Shown: positions 28,875-38,681 of the stretch, piece by piece
Numbering within the stretch: position 1 is the first letter of the stretch
Layout of the letters: every line of letters begins with the position of its first letter
Assembly: GCF_000338875.1 (NCBI RefSeq)
Contig: NZ_AOMO01000016.1
Coordinates: forward strand, 153,651 to 217,650
Length of the DNA: 64,000 bases
Direction of reading: 5' to 3'
Source of the DNA: Vibrio mimicus CAIM 602
Lineage (GTDB): Bacteria > Pseudomonadota > Gammaproteobacteria > Enterobacterales > Vibrionaceae
Notes under the pieces: generated by a model
Told to the model about the DNA's origin: nothing
What the model saw: only the letters and a program-made list of their open reading frames with translations
Databases searched by the model: none
Made by a program: the position numbers and the translations under genes

Positions 28875-30629
28875 TTAAGTCAGAAGAGGAGATTTATCAT
28901 CTTCATAAATTGACGTTTGATTTCGACCATTAGCTTTAGCCTGATACAAAGCCCGATCCGCCAAAGCAAGAATCTGCTCAGGCACATCTTCAGGGCTAGG
29001 AATATACGTCACCATGCCAAGACTCACCGTTATGCGATCCGCAATTTTGGAATGCGCGTGCGGAATGGCGAGCGAACGCATTTTCTCGTGGATACGTTCC
29101 GCGATCAAAACAGCGCCTGACTGCGGAGTATTCGGCAACAAAATGCCAAACTCTTCACCACCATAACGCGCAACACAATCCGACTGACGGTTGGCCACTT
29201 GAGTAAAGGCGATCGCCACTTGTTTAAGTGTCTCATCCCCCATAAGGTGTCCGTACGCATCGTTGTAGTCTTTAAAGAAATCCACATCACACAAAATGAT
29301 GCTCAGCGGTTTCCCTTCACGAGCATGCAGATGCCAAAGCGTGTGTAGTTGCTCATCAAAACGGCGTCGGTTAGCCACTTGGGTCAAACTATCCAAAAAG
29401 CTCAGACGTTCTAGCTCTTGGTTAGCGGCTTCTAATTGCTCGGCTGCAAGATAACGTTCAGAAACATCACGCGCCATGACCAGTACGCCGTTGGTACCAG
29501 AGGCCGGATCTCGGAAAGGCGATTTCACCACATCAAACCACACCGTTTGGCCATTAGGTCGCTCAATTCTATCGATATAGCGTAGTGATTTCCCCTCATG
29601 CAACACTTGGCTGTCCGTTTCCGAAAGCCTTGAATAAATGTGCTCTGGGATAACATCTTGTAGGCGTTTCCCCACCAAATCGGAGATTTCTGCAATCCCA
29701 AGCGCTTCCACAAATGGCTGGTTACAGGCTTGATACACCATGTTTTCGTTGAAAATACCGATAGAATCCGGACTTGATTCGAGGATGTTTTGCAAAATTG
29801 TATCCCGCTGTGCCAATGCCACTTCCGTATCGCGACGCTTTTCCATCTCTTCACGTAGTTGGCGTTGTATGTCATACCAATCCGTCACATCGTGACTGAT
29901 ACTCAGCAAGCCAATATTCTCACCTTGTGGCGACATGAGTACGCGTTGATAAGTTTCCAAAAGACAACTGCGCCCATCCGGTGTCACAGTCCAACAACGC
30001 TGACTAGTACGCCCTTTCATTGTGCCTTTGAAGGTTGCACTGCCTTCTTCAATGCGCCCTTGCCAAAACTGATCAAATGCCCGGTTGGAGGCCGTCAGTT
30101 GCCCATTTTTATCTTTGATAAAAATCAGTTCGGACAATGAATCAAGCGCGGTACGTGCCATGGCAAATGAATGGCGTTCTTGCTGTATGTCGTTATTAGG
30201 GGAATCAAAGCCAATTGCGTTAACTAGCCATAATTTTTTAGGCCAACGACGGAGTAACGAAGCAGAAAGTTCCAAGGTTTGTGTTGTATGATCGGGTTTC
30301 GTCCACAGTAAAAGAACCGAGCGCTTTTGCTTCCCGCTGCTTTCTATCGCTCGATACAAAGCCTGTTCATTTTCTCCGCTCTGTTCGGTAGAAAAGTGAT
30401 AATGTCTACCCACTAGACGAATACCCAACAATAAATAGGCAGCCAGATTAGCACGCAGTACACGCTGCTCTCCCACCAACAGCACACCAGAAGGTGAATG
30501 GCGGAAAAAATGGATCAATCTCTGCGGTCGAAGATAGGTGTACCAACCTAGCCAAAGTAGCAGGCTACCACCCAGCATCAACCCAATAGTGAGTAAAACA
30601 AACACCAACTCAGAGACAGATTCAGACAT
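28875..30629 (-). CDS. Membrane-anchored PAS-PAS-GGDEF diguanylate cyclase
   Basis: Predicted to make c-di-GMP from two GTP. The 584 residues have one N-terminal membrane helix (about 7-30), two PAS-like sensor domains (about 155-270 and 280-395) and a GGDEF domain (about 410-575). The active-site signature GGEEF is near residue 490. An RxxD inhibitory site (RQSD) lies five residues before it, so product feedback is likely. The ligand sensed is unknown. The gene lies between yhcC and arcB on one strand, 68 bp after yhcC, so co-transcription with yhcC is possible. Confidence 0.92.
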   Translation of the reverse strand: MSESVSELVFVLLTIGLMLGGSLLLWLGWYTYLRPQRLIHFFRHSPSGVLLVGEQRVLRANLAAYLLLGIRLVGRHYHFSTEQSGENEQALYRAIESSGKQKRSVLLLWTKPDHTTQTLELSASLLRRWPKKLWLVNAIGFDSPNNDIQQERHSFAMARTALDSLSELIFIKDKNGQLTASNRAFDQFWQGRIEEGSATFKGTMKGRTSQRCWTVTPDGRSCLLETYQRVLMSPQGENIGLLSISHDVTDWYDIQRQLREEMEKRRDTEVALAQRDTILQNILESSPDSIGIFNENMVYQACNQPFVEALGIAEISDLVGKRLQDVIPEHIYSRLSETDSQVLHEGKSLRYIDRIERPNGQTVWFDVVKSPFRDPASGTNGVLVMARDVSERYLAAEQLEAANQELERLSFLDSLTQVANRRRFDEQLHTLWHLHAREGKPLSIILCDVDFFKDYNDAYGHLMGDETLKQVAIAFTQVANRQSDCVARYGGEEFGILLPNTPQSGAVLIAERIHEKMRSLAIPHAHSKIADRITVSLGMVTYIPSPEDVPEQILALADRALYQAKANGRNQTSIYEDDKSPLLT

Positions 30630-30697
30630 GTATATCGATATTTTTGTGGGTAGATGTGTAAATAGTACAAAAGATTAACTGTTCTTGCTGTGGATTC

Positions 30698-31636
30698 TTA
30701 CTTTAGGTCAAGAGCAACATACTCAAATGGATCGCCTAAAAGTGAGCCTTGTGGCCCTTCAATCTCAAGAGTTTGGCCAATCGCAGTCATTGCCCACCAA
30801 CGATTTTCACACCATAAAGGTGCAAGTAAAGTTGGTCTGCGTGCCGCAGAAGAAACGCGATGGTAAATGATCTGCGGCGGTGTCGAGCGAATCATTTCAC
30901 AAGCAATCGATACATATTCATCCTGTTCGAGCACTGCTAAGCGCCCAGCTCGCCACGCTTTGGCCATAGTGCTGCCTTCCACAATATGTAAGCCGTGCAG
31001 CTTGATACCATCAGTTCCAACCTTAAGTACTTGCTGTAACGTCGACATATTTTCACTGCGCCCTTCGCCAGGCAACCCAACAATCAAGTGAGTACAGACT
31101 TTGATACCCAGCGCTCTCGCCTTGGCAGTGATCTCTGCGTAACAAGCAAAATCGTGCCCGCGGTTAATGCGTTTTAAGGTGTGATCGTGCGCGGTTTGCA
31201 ATCCAAGCTCTAACCAGATTTCATAACCTTGCTGAACATAATCAGCAAGTAGTTCTAATACAGCATCCGGCACACAATCAGGGCGAGTTCCAACACACAA
31301 CCCAACAATATCGGCCACTTCCAGCGCTTGTTCATACATAGATTTCAGTACTTGCACTTCAGCATAAGTACTGGTGTATGCCTGAAAATAAGCGAGATAT
31401 TTTTTCGCTCGTTTGATCTCTCCCGCCCGATCTTTTAACTGATCATGGATGCTTTGCTGTTGAGTCTCTTCATTGGCAAATGACGCTACATTGCAGAAAG
31501 TGCACCCACCTCGGCCAATCGTGCCATCTCGGTTGGGGCAGCTGAAACCGCCATGTAAGGTTAACTTATGAACTTTCTCACCATAACGACGCTGCAAATC
31601 CTGCCCTATGGTGTTCACTAATCGATGTAACTGCAT
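30698..31636 (-). CDS. yhcC: YhcC family radical SAM protein
   Basis: A 312-residue radical SAM protein, TIGR01212-like. The iron-sulfur motif is SCPNRDGTIGRGGCTFCN near residues 29-46, with TRPDCVPDAVL, LELGLQTAHDHTLKRINRGHD and HLIVGLPGEG further on. The family's reaction is not firmly established. Neighbours match E. coli, where yhcC lies between arcB and gltB. A GTG at 31645 in frame is an alternative start; ATG 31636 (MQLHRLVN) aligns with E. coli. Confidence 0.93.
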   Translation of the reverse strand: MQLHRLVNTIGQDLQRRYGEKVHKLTLHGGFSCPNRDGTIGRGGCTFCNVASFANEETQQQSIHDQLKDRAGEIKRAKKYLAYFQAYTSTYAEVQVLKSMYEQALEVADIVGLCVGTRPDCVPDAVLELLADYVQQGYEIWLELGLQTAHDHTLKRINRGHDFACYAEITAKARALGIKVCTHLIVGLPGEGRSENMSTLQQVLKVGTDGIKLHGLHIVEGSTMAKAWRAGRLAVLEQDEYVSIACEMIRSTPPQIIYHRVSSAARRPTLLAPLWCENRWWAMTAIGQTLEIEGPQGSLLGDPFEYVALDLK

Positions 31637-31645
31637 GCCAAACAC

Positions 31646-32215
31646 TCAAACTAAATACAAATCGCTCTCACTACCATCCGTGTAATTAAATTACATTTCC
31701 AATCAAAATCGTCACAAATTTTAATCCTCTGTGTTCAATTTCAAACGGTGCCAAATCAATAAATAGGCATAAACTAAACACTATTTTCACTTTGTTGCTA
31801 GTTTGTTAAACAAAACACTCTTCTTTCAGTAAAAAAATAAACCAAACCTAAGACTTTTCGTTGGAATTTGCCTCGGCAAAATTGTAGGATACTTTCAGTT
31901 TTCCGTGCTTTTTTGCTCACTAAATTACAAAAAGTACGGCAGACTGTCGGTGATATTCCACACCTACCAAAAGAATCCACTAGAAAAGTGGTTCAACTAC
32001 AGGAATGTCACTAAGGATTGTCTTTCTCACAATATATTTCCTGTGAGAGACGGAAAGGACGCGGATCTGCTCCCTAAGCAGATTTCACTCAAAACAAAAA
32101 AGGATAGGACGCATCACCCCACCGCTTAATTCAGCCAATGCTGTTTCATGCGCCAAGGGATCACTGAGTGTAAACTCAGTGCTGTTGCGTCCTCGATAAC
32201 TGGAAGGATGTATCT
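31646..32215 (+). promoter_or_regulatory. yhcC-gltB intergenic region with a hairpin-rich gltB leader
   Basis: A 570-bp divergent region. A 14-bp palindrome TTTGCC-TC-GGCAAA (31867-31880) is a candidate operator. Downstream on the gltB sense strand lie perfect or near-perfect hairpins: CCACT/AGTGG (31977-31991), TCTCACA/TGTGAGA (32025-32048), ATCTGCT/AGCAGAT (32065-32083), CAGC/GCTG (32132-32143) and CACTGAG/CTCAGTG (32162-32181). An 8-bp closing helix AGGACGCA (32106-32113) / TGCGTCCT (32186-32193) encloses the last two. A second AGGACGC at 32056-32062 could pair with the same strand. The ribosome site AAGGATG follows near 32203. This looks like a structured regulatory leader; the ligand or mechanism is unknown. 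Confidence 0.6.
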
Positions 32216-35200
32216 ATGGTAGATAAAGCGCAACGCTCGCGTGGTCTTTATACGCCTGAGCTTGAGCATGATGCTTGTGGTATCGGCTTTGTCGCCCACC
32301 TGAAAAATCGCAAATCCCATCAGGTGGTTACTCAAGCTTTGGATATGCTTGCACGCATGGAACACCGCGGCGGTCAGGGTTGTGACCCTTGCAGCGGTGA
32401 CGGCGCAGGTATTTTGCTGCAAAAACCTCACGAATTTTTACTCGAAGAAGCCGTTAAGCTTGGCATTAAACTGCCTTCATTCGAAAAATATGGTGTGGGT
32501 GTAGTGTTGTTCCCGAAAGATGAACACAAACGTGCCCAATGCCGCGATATTCTAGAGCGTAATGCGAAACGCCTTGATCTGGATGTGATTGGCTATCGTG
32601 TTTTGCCAACCGACAACAGCATGTTAGGTGCCGATCCACTCAGCACTGAGCCACAATTTGAACACGTGTTCATTTCTGGCGGTTCAGGTATGCAGCCGGA
32701 AGAGCTGGAACGTAAGCTGTACGTGCTACGTAACTACACCGTTCGCGTCTGCCTTGAGAGCGTGTCGAACATCGGCGATGATTTTTACATCAACTCGATG
32801 TCGTACAAAACCTTGGTCTATAAAGGTCAGCTGACCACAGAGCAAGTACCACAATACTTCCTCGATTTGCAAAATCCGACCATGGTCACAGCACTGGCGC
32901 TGGTGCACTCGCGTTTTTCTACCAACACCTTCCCGAAATGGCGACTGGCTCAGCCTTTCCGCTACATCGCGCACAACGGTGAGATCAACACTGTTCGCGG
33001 TAACTTAAACTGGATGAAAGCGCGCGAAGCGATTTTACAATCCAAGCTCTTTACCCAAGCTGAAATCGACATGCTGCTGCCAATCTGTCAGGAAGGCGCA
33101 TCCGACTCAGCCAACTTTGACATGGTACTCGAACTGCTGGTGCTTTCTGGTCGCAGCTTGCCTCACGCTCTGATGATGATGATCCCGGAAGCATGGCAAG
33201 AAAACAAAGCGATGGATCCAAAACGCCGCGCTTTCTACCAGTACCATGCCAACGTCATGGAACCATGGGACGGCCCAGCATCAGTGTGCTTTACCGATGG
33301 TGTACAAGTCGGTGCAACGCTAGATCGTAACGGTCTACGTCCGTCTCGTTATACCGTGACCAAAGATGATTTCCTGATCATGGCTTCTGAATCTGGCGTA
33401 GTGGAAATTGATCCAGCCAATGTGGAATACCGTGGTCGTCTGCAACCGGGACGTATCTTTGTTGCTGACCTAGAGCAAGGCCGTATTATCTCTGATGAAG
33501 AAGTCAAAGACGGCATCGCTTCGGCGCAGCCTTATGAAAAATGGGTAGAAGAAAACCTACTCAGCTTGAAAAAGCTGCCGGATGCCGACAACGTACATAG
33601 CCAACCGTCGCCAGAGCGTCTGCTTCACCGCCAACAAGCGTTTGGGGTAAGTAGCGAAGAGGTCAATGACATCATTCTGACCCTAGCACAAACCGGTTAT
33701 GAGCCTCTCGGTTCGATGGGTGCAGACTGGCCTGTAGCCGTGCTGTCACACCAATCTCAGCATCTTTCAAACTACTTTAAGCAGTTGTTTGCTCAGGTGA
33801 CTAACCCACCAATCGACCCGATCCGTGAACGCATGGTGATGTCGCTCAACACCTATATCGGCCGCGATCAAAACTTGCTGGCGGAAACACCAGCTCACTG
33901 CCGTAAGGTCGAGCTAGAATCACCAGTGATTTCTAACGCTGAGTTGGAAAAGCTTCGTGCGATTGATAACGAGCACCTACAAGCCAAAACGTTGGATATC
34001 GTATTTCGTGCCAGCGATGAACCAGGCAAGCTAGAGCGTGCTCTGAAACGTATTTGCCAATACGCGGAAGATGCGGTGATTGATGGCTACTCGATCATTT
34101 TGCTAACCGACCGCGCGGTGAACTCCAACCATGCAGCCATCCCAGCGATGCTGGCCGTGGGTGCAGTACACCATCATCTGATCCGCAAAGGTCTGCGTTC
34201 TAAATGCGGCATTGTGGTAGAAACCGGTGATGCTCGTGAAACACACCACTTTGCTACCCTACTCGGCTACGGTGCAAACGCAGTCAACCCGTATCTAGTG
34301 GTGGAAACCATCGTTGACCTCAAGCGTCAGAAGAAACTTGATGCCGACGTATCGGTAGAGAAATACTTCGAGAATTACCGTAAAGGCGTTAATGGCGGCT
34401 TGCTGAAGATCTTCTCAAAAATGGGGATTTCGACACTGCAGTCTTATCACGGTGCACAGATTTTTGAAGCGCTCGGGATCAGCAAAGCGGTGGTGGATAA
34501 ATACTTCACCGGCACCATCACGCGTATTCAAGGTTTAACCCTCGACGATATCGCCAAAGAAGTTCTGGTTCGTCATCGCATTGGCTACCCGACGCGTGAA
34601 ATCCCACTGCAAGTGTTGGATGTCGGCGGTGTGTATCAATGGAAACAGCGTGGTGAGCAACATCTGTTTAACCCAGAAACGATTCACCTGCTGCAGGAGT
34701 CCACTCGCCATAAAAACTACCCGCAATTTAAGAAATATGCGGCAGCGGTAGATAGCCAAGGCGATAAAGCGGTTACTCTGCGCAGCCAACTCGATTTTGT
34801 GAAAAATCCAGCCGGTTCCATTCCGATTGATGAAGTTGAACCGATCGAGAGCATTGTTAAGCGCTTTGCAACGGGGGCGATGTCGTTCGGTTCTATCTCT
34901 TACGAAGCGCACTCCACACTGGCGATTGCGATGAACCGCTTAGGCGCGAAATCCAACTCCGGTGAAGGTGGTGAAGACCCAATGCGTTTTGAACTGAATG
35001 CGAATGGCGATTCAGAACGCTCAGCGATCAAGCAAGTGGCTTCTGGCCGTTTCGGTGTGACCTCTTACTATCTGACCAACGCGGATGAAATCCAGATTAA
35101 GATGGCGCAAGGAGCGAAACCAGGCGAAGGCGGTCAGCTACCTGGCGATAAAGTCGATGAATGGATCGGGGCGACTCGTCACTCCACGCCTGGGGTTGGC

Positions 35201-36760
35201 CTGATTTCGCCACCACCACATCACGACATTTACTCCATCGAAGACTTAGCCCAACTGATTTTCGATCTGAAAAATGCGAACCGTAAAGGCCGCGTCAACG
35301 TCAAACTGGTTTCTGAAGCCGGTGTCGGTACCATCGCTTCTGGTGTAGCCAAAGCTAAAGCCGACGTAGTTCTGATTGCAGGTCACGATGGTGGTACCGG
35401 TGCATCACCAATCTCTTCTATCCGTCATACGGGTTTGCCTTGGGAATTGGGTCTGGCTGAAACCCACCAGACTCTGCTCAAAAACGGCCTACGTAACCGC
35501 ATTGTGGTTCAAGCCGATGGACAGATGAAAACCCCACGCGATATCGCCATTGCGGTACTGCTGGGTGCAGAAGAATGGGGTGTAGCAACCGCAGCACTGG
35601 TGGTTGAAGGCTGTATCATGATGCGTAAGTGTCACAAAAACACTTGCCCAGTCGGTATTGCTACTCAAAACAAAACCCTGCGTGAGCGTTTTGCTGGCCG
35701 TGTGGATGACGTAGTGACCTTCTTCCAATACATGGCACAAGGTCTGCGTGAAATCATGGCAGAACTGGGGTTCCGCACCATCAATGACATGGTTGGCCAA
35801 GCGCACAAACTCAAAGTGCGTGATGATGTAGGTCACTGGAAATATAAGAATCTCGATCTGTCGCCAATCCTCTTTATTGAGCAGCCGCGCAGTGTCGATG
35901 GTATTTACTGCCAAACTCAGCAGAACCACCAGCTTGAAAGCGTACTGGATCGCACCTTGATCCAATTGGCGACTCCTGCCCTTGAGCGTGGTGAAGCCGT
36001 CAAAGCCGAACTGCCGATCATCAACACCGATCGTAGTACTGGTACTATGCTGTCGAACGAAATCTGTAAGGTTTACAAAGACCAAGGCCTACCACAGCCA
36101 ATGCAGGTGAAATTCAACGGCAGTGCAGGACAATCTTTCGGTGCCTTCCTGACTAAAGGCGTTTACTTTGAAGTGGAAGGCGATGCCAACGACTACTGGG
36201 GCAAAGGTCTTTCTGGTGGCACGCTAGTGCTCTACCCGAACCGTAACGCCACCATCGTTCCTGAAGAGAACATTGTGGTCGGCAACGTCTGTTTCTACGG
36301 CGCGACCTCTGGCGAATCTTACATTCGCGGCCTTGCGGGCGAACGTTTCTGTGTACGTAACTCAGGTGCTAAAGTGGTGGTTGAAGGTATCGGCGATCAC
36401 GGCTGTGAATACATGACGGGCGGTGTCGCGGTGATCCTCGGCTCAACCGGTCGTAACTTCGCAGCGGGTATGAGTGGTGGTGTGGCTTACGTTTGGGATA
36501 AATCTGGCGACTTCAAATCTAAGCTCAATGCTGAGTTAGTCGATTTAGATCCAATCGAAGCAGAAGACAAAGCACTACTCAAAGAAATGTTAACCAAGCA
36601 TGTTCAATTCACAGGAAGTGAAGTGGCTAAAGCTTTCCTTGCCAACTTTGACGCTAGCCTAGCCACTATGGTCAAGGTGATGCCGCGTGATTACAAAGCG
36701 GTACTGCAAAAGCGCAAAGAGCAGGAGCAACAAACCACATTAGCAGCGGAGGCGGTGTAA
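32216..36760 (+). CDS. gltB: Glutamate synthase large subunit, copy 1 (longer, non-E. coli type)
   Basis: Converts glutamine plus 2-oxoglutarate to two glutamate with the small subunit. The 1514-residue protein has a class II glutaminase domain with the nucleophile Cys at C21 (DACGIGF) after a short propeptide. A central domain follows, then the FMN domain ([42 protein letters not shown]), 3Fe-4S cysteines in CMMRKCHKNTCPVG and a C-terminal glycine-rich beta-helix. It differs clearly from copy 2, having the HDACG rather than NCGFG start, a different spacer and a longer tail. It forms an operon with gltD copy 1. Confidence 0.97.
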   Translation: MVDKAQRSRGLYTPELEHDACGIGFVAHLKNRKSHQVVTQALDMLARMEHRGGQGCDPCSGDGAGILLQKPHEFLLEEAVKLGIKLPSFEKYGVGVVLFPKDEHKRAQCRDILERNAKRLDLDVIGYRVLPTDNSMLGADPLSTEPQFEHVFISGGSGMQPEELERKLYVLRNYTVRVCLESVSNIGDDFYINSMSYKTLVYKGQLTTEQVPQYFLDLQNPTMVTALALVHSRFSTNTFPKWRLAQPFRYIAHNGEINTVRGNLNWMKAREAILQSKLFTQAEIDMLLPICQEGASDSANFDMVLELLVLSGRSLPHALMMMIPEAWQENKAMDPKRRAFYQYHANVMEPWDGPASVCFTDGVQVGATLDRNGLRPSRYTVTKDDFLIMASESGVVEIDPANVEYRGRLQPGRIFVADLEQGRIISDEEVKDGIASAQPYEKWVEENLLSLKKLPDADNVHSQPSPERLLHRQQAFGVSSEEVNDIILTLAQTGYEPLGSMGADWPVAVLSHQSQHLSNYFKQLFAQVTNPPIDPIRERMVMSLNTYIGRDQNLLAETPAHCRKVELESPVISNAELEKLRAIDNEHLQAKTLDIVFRASDEPGKLERALKRICQYAEDAVIDGYSIILLTDRAVNSNHAAIPAMLAVGAVHHHLIRKGLRSKCGIVVETGDARETHHFATLLGYGANAVNPYLVVETIVDLKRQKKLDADVSVEKYFENYRKGVNGGLLKIFSKMGISTLQSYHGAQIFEALGISKAVVDKYFTGTITRIQGLTLDDIAKEVLVRHRIGYPTREIPLQVLDVGGVYQWKQRGEQHLFNPETIHLLQESTRHKNYPQFKKYAAAVDSQGDKAVTLRSQLDFVKNPAGSIPIDEVEPIESIVKRFATGAMSFGSISYEAHSTLAIAMNRLGAKSNSGEGGEDPMRFELNANGDSERSAIKQVASGRFGVTSYYLTNADEIQIKMAQGAKPGEGGQLPGDKVDEWIGATRHSTPGVGLISPPPHHDIYSIEDLAQLIFDLKNANRKGRVNVKLVSEAGVGTIASGVAKAKADVVLIAGHDGGTGASPISSIRHTGLPWELGLAETHQTLLKNGLRNRIVVQADGQMKTPRDIAIAVLLGAEEWGVATAALVVEGCIMMRKCHKNTCPVGIATQNKTLRERFAGRVDDVVTFFQYMAQGLREIMAELGFRTINDMVGQAHKLKVRDDVGHWKYKNLDLSPILFIEQPRSVDGIYCQTQQNHQLESVLDRTLIQLATPALERGEAVKAELPIINTDRSTGTMLSNEICKVYKDQGLPQPMQVKFNGSAGQSFGAFLTKGVYFEVEGDANDYWGKGLSGGTLVLYPNRNATIVPEENIVVGNVCFYGATSGESYIRGLAGERFCVRNSGAKVVVEGIGDHGCEYMTGGVAVILGSTGRNFAAGMSGGVAYVWDKSGDFKSKLNAELVDLDPIEAEDKALLKEMLTKHVQFTGSEVAKAFLANFDASLATMVKVMPRDYKAVLQKRKEQEQQTTLAAEAV

Positions 36761-38230
36761 ATGGGTAAAGCAACCGGATTTTTAGAATTTGGTCGTGAAC
36801 TGCCGAAAAAAATCGACCCGGCAGAGCGGATCAAAAACAACAAAGAGTTTGTTCTTAACCAAGAGTTTGGTAAGAAGATCAATCAGCAAGCTTCACGTTG
36901 TATGGATTGTGGCGTGCCGTTTTGTCATAACGGCTGCCCGATTGGCAACATCATTCCCGAGTTTAACGATGCGGTGTATCGCGACAGCTGGGAAGAGGCT
37001 TGGAATATTCTGAGCTCGACCAATAACTTCCCTGAGTTTACGGGTCGTGTCTGCCCTGCTCCTTGTGAAAGCGCGTGTGTGCTCGGGATCAACCAAGATC
37101 CGATCACCATCTGCAACATTGAAAAAACCATTGTTGAACGCGCTTACCAAGAAGGTTATGCCAAACCCAAAACGCCACGTTCACGTACGGGCAAAACGGT
37201 AGCCATCATTGGTTCAGGCCCAGCTGGGCTTGCCGCGGCTGAGCAGCTTAATGCGGCGGGTCATAGCGTGACCGTGTTTGAACGTGATGAAAAAGTCGGC
37301 GGTTTACTGCGCTTTGGTATCCCTGATTTCAAACTCGGCATGGATGTGATTGATCGAAAAATCAATGTGATGGAGCAAGCGGGCGTTAAGTTCGTGGTCA
37401 ATGCGCATATCGGTGTAGACATCAACGCTCAGCAACTGCGTCAGGAGTTTGATGCCGTGTTGCTGACGGGCGGATCAACCGTACCACGCGATCTGGGGAT
37501 TCCGGGACGTGATCTGAAAGGCGTTTACTTCGCGATGCAGTTCCTCGCACAAAACAACCGCCGCGCCAATGGAATGGATCTGAAAGGCGAAGAGATCCAC
37601 GCCAAAGGCAAACACGTGGTGGTGATTGGTGGTGGCGATACCGGTTCTGACTGTGTGGGCACTTCTAACCGCCATGGTGCTGCAAGCATTACTCAAGTTG
37701 AGATCATGCCGATCCCATCCAAAATGCGCCCAGTTAACATACCTTGGCCGCAATATCCGATGATTCTGCGCACTTCCACCTCTCACGAAGAAGGCTGTGA
37801 GCGTCACTGGAATATCCTCACCAAAGAGTTCATTGGTAATCAGCAAGGTGAAGTAACCGGTCTACGCATTGCTGACATCGTTTGGAAAGATGCAGCACCC
37901 GGTGAGCGTCCAAGCTTTGACGAAGTCGCAGGCAGTGAGCGCGTCATTCCTTGTGATATGGCGTTCCTTGCGATGGGCTTCTTGCATCCTGAACCACACG
38001 GTGTGCTTGCTCAGCTAGGCATTAAGCTGGATGAACGCGGCAATGTGGCGACTCAAGACTTTGCTACTAACCAAAAAGGCGTATTCGCCGCTGGCGATAT
38101 GCGCACAGGCCAATCACTGGTGGTACGTTGCATCAACGAAGGACGTGAATGTGCGCGAGCCGTTGACACCTTTTTAATGGGCAACTCTCACCTTGAAGCC
38201 AAAGCGGACTCACTAATGCTTTCTGCTTAG
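36761..38230 (+). CDS. gltD: Glutamate synthase small subunit, copy 1
   Basis: NADPH-oxidising, iron-sulfur flavoprotein that delivers electrons to the large subunit. The 489 residues carry 4Fe-4S cysteine motifs CMDCGVPFCHNGCPIGN and CPAPCESACVLG. The FAD-binding [13 protein letters not shown] is near residue 150, with the NADPH site VIGGGDTGSDCVG near 290. The ATG follows the gltB stop directly with no gap, so translation is coupled. The SHEEGCERHWN region is typical of the longer GltD type paired with copy 1 and absent from copy 2. A terminator follows. Confidence 0.97.
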   Translation: MGKATGFLEFGRELPKKIDPAERIKNNKEFVLNQEFGKKINQQASRCMDCGVPFCHNGCPIGNIIPEFNDAVYRDSWEEAWNILSSTNNFPEFTGRVCPAPCESACVLGINQDPITICNIEKTIVERAYQEGYAKPKTPRSRTGKTVAIIGSGPAGLAAAEQLNAAGHSVTVFERDEKVGGLLRFGIPDFKLGMDVIDRKINVMEQAGVKFVVNAHIGVDINAQQLRQEFDAVLLTGGSTVPRDLGIPGRDLKGVYFAMQFLAQNNRRANGMDLKGEEIHAKGKHVVVIGGGDTGSDCVGTSNRHGAASITQVEIMPIPSKMRPVNIPWPQYPMILRTSTSHEEGCERHWNILTKEFIGNQQGEVTGLRIADIVWKDAAPGERPSFDEVAGSERVIPCDMAFLAMGFLHPEPHGVLAQLGIKLDERGNVATQDFATNQKGVFAAGDMRTGQSLVVRCINEGRECARAVDTFLMGNSHLEAKADSLMLSA

Positions 38231-38307
38231 ATGAGTACCAAGGCGTGAGTCAAACATCCTGACTCGCGCCTTAATGTGAACCGTTTCCTTCCATATTGTT
38301 TTACTTC

Positions 38308-38334
38308 GGCCAGCATTCCCTGCTGGCCTTTTTT
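38308..38334 (+). terminator. Intrinsic terminator of the first gltBD operon
   Basis: GGCCAGCA / TGCTGGCC with a 5-base loop, followed by six T residues. Confidence 0.95.
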
Positions 38335-38681
38335 ATACCTATTCTCATTTATCGAGATAGAAACCTAAGTTATCTGCAACTGATAAAAAGCTATCTTATT
38401 GAATAAAAAGAAATTACCTGAAGTAATCCTCGGTAAATCCCCCTCAAACCCTATTTTCAACCAATAACTTGACCTTTTTCACAATAAGCTATAGGTTGTG
38501 AACTCAGTGAAAATAAAAACCTGTAAATTTGTTAATTTTTTAATCCGAAAAATTAAATAAATATTCAAATAATAACAATTTAGACGAATACTTATACCTA
38601 ATCACTTGGAACTGTTACTTCAAGTGGAAGGGAGATAGTCATTTACTGTCAGGATGACAGAGAAGCAAAGGGAGAATTGCA
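38335..38681 (+). promoter_or_regulatory. Upstream region of the second gltBD operon
   Basis: About 350 bp, AT-rich and without a gene. It holds an inverted repeat TTCACAA (38478-38484) / TTGTGAA (38496-38502) that could be an operator, just after a TTGACC that could act as -35. A short repeat remnant at 38593-38633 follows. No leader hairpins comparable with copy 1 were seen. Confidence 0.45.
38593..38633. repeat. Miniature, core-deleted intergenic repeat
   Basis: TATACCTAATCACTTGGAACTG is joined directly to TTACTTCAAGTGGAAGGG. The two halves resemble the left and right ends of the repeat at 44683-44802, with the middle missing. ACTTG/CAAGT makes the unit palindromic. Confidence 0.4.

Noticed and set aside
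31905..32129. 74-residue open frame in the gltB leader
   Set aside because: No ribosome site, unlike any family I know, and it lies across the hairpins of the gltB leader. Treated as a chance frame.
35489..36085. 198-residue frame antisense to gltB copy 1
   Set aside because: Contained within a well-conserved gene; no family resemblance and no ribosome site.
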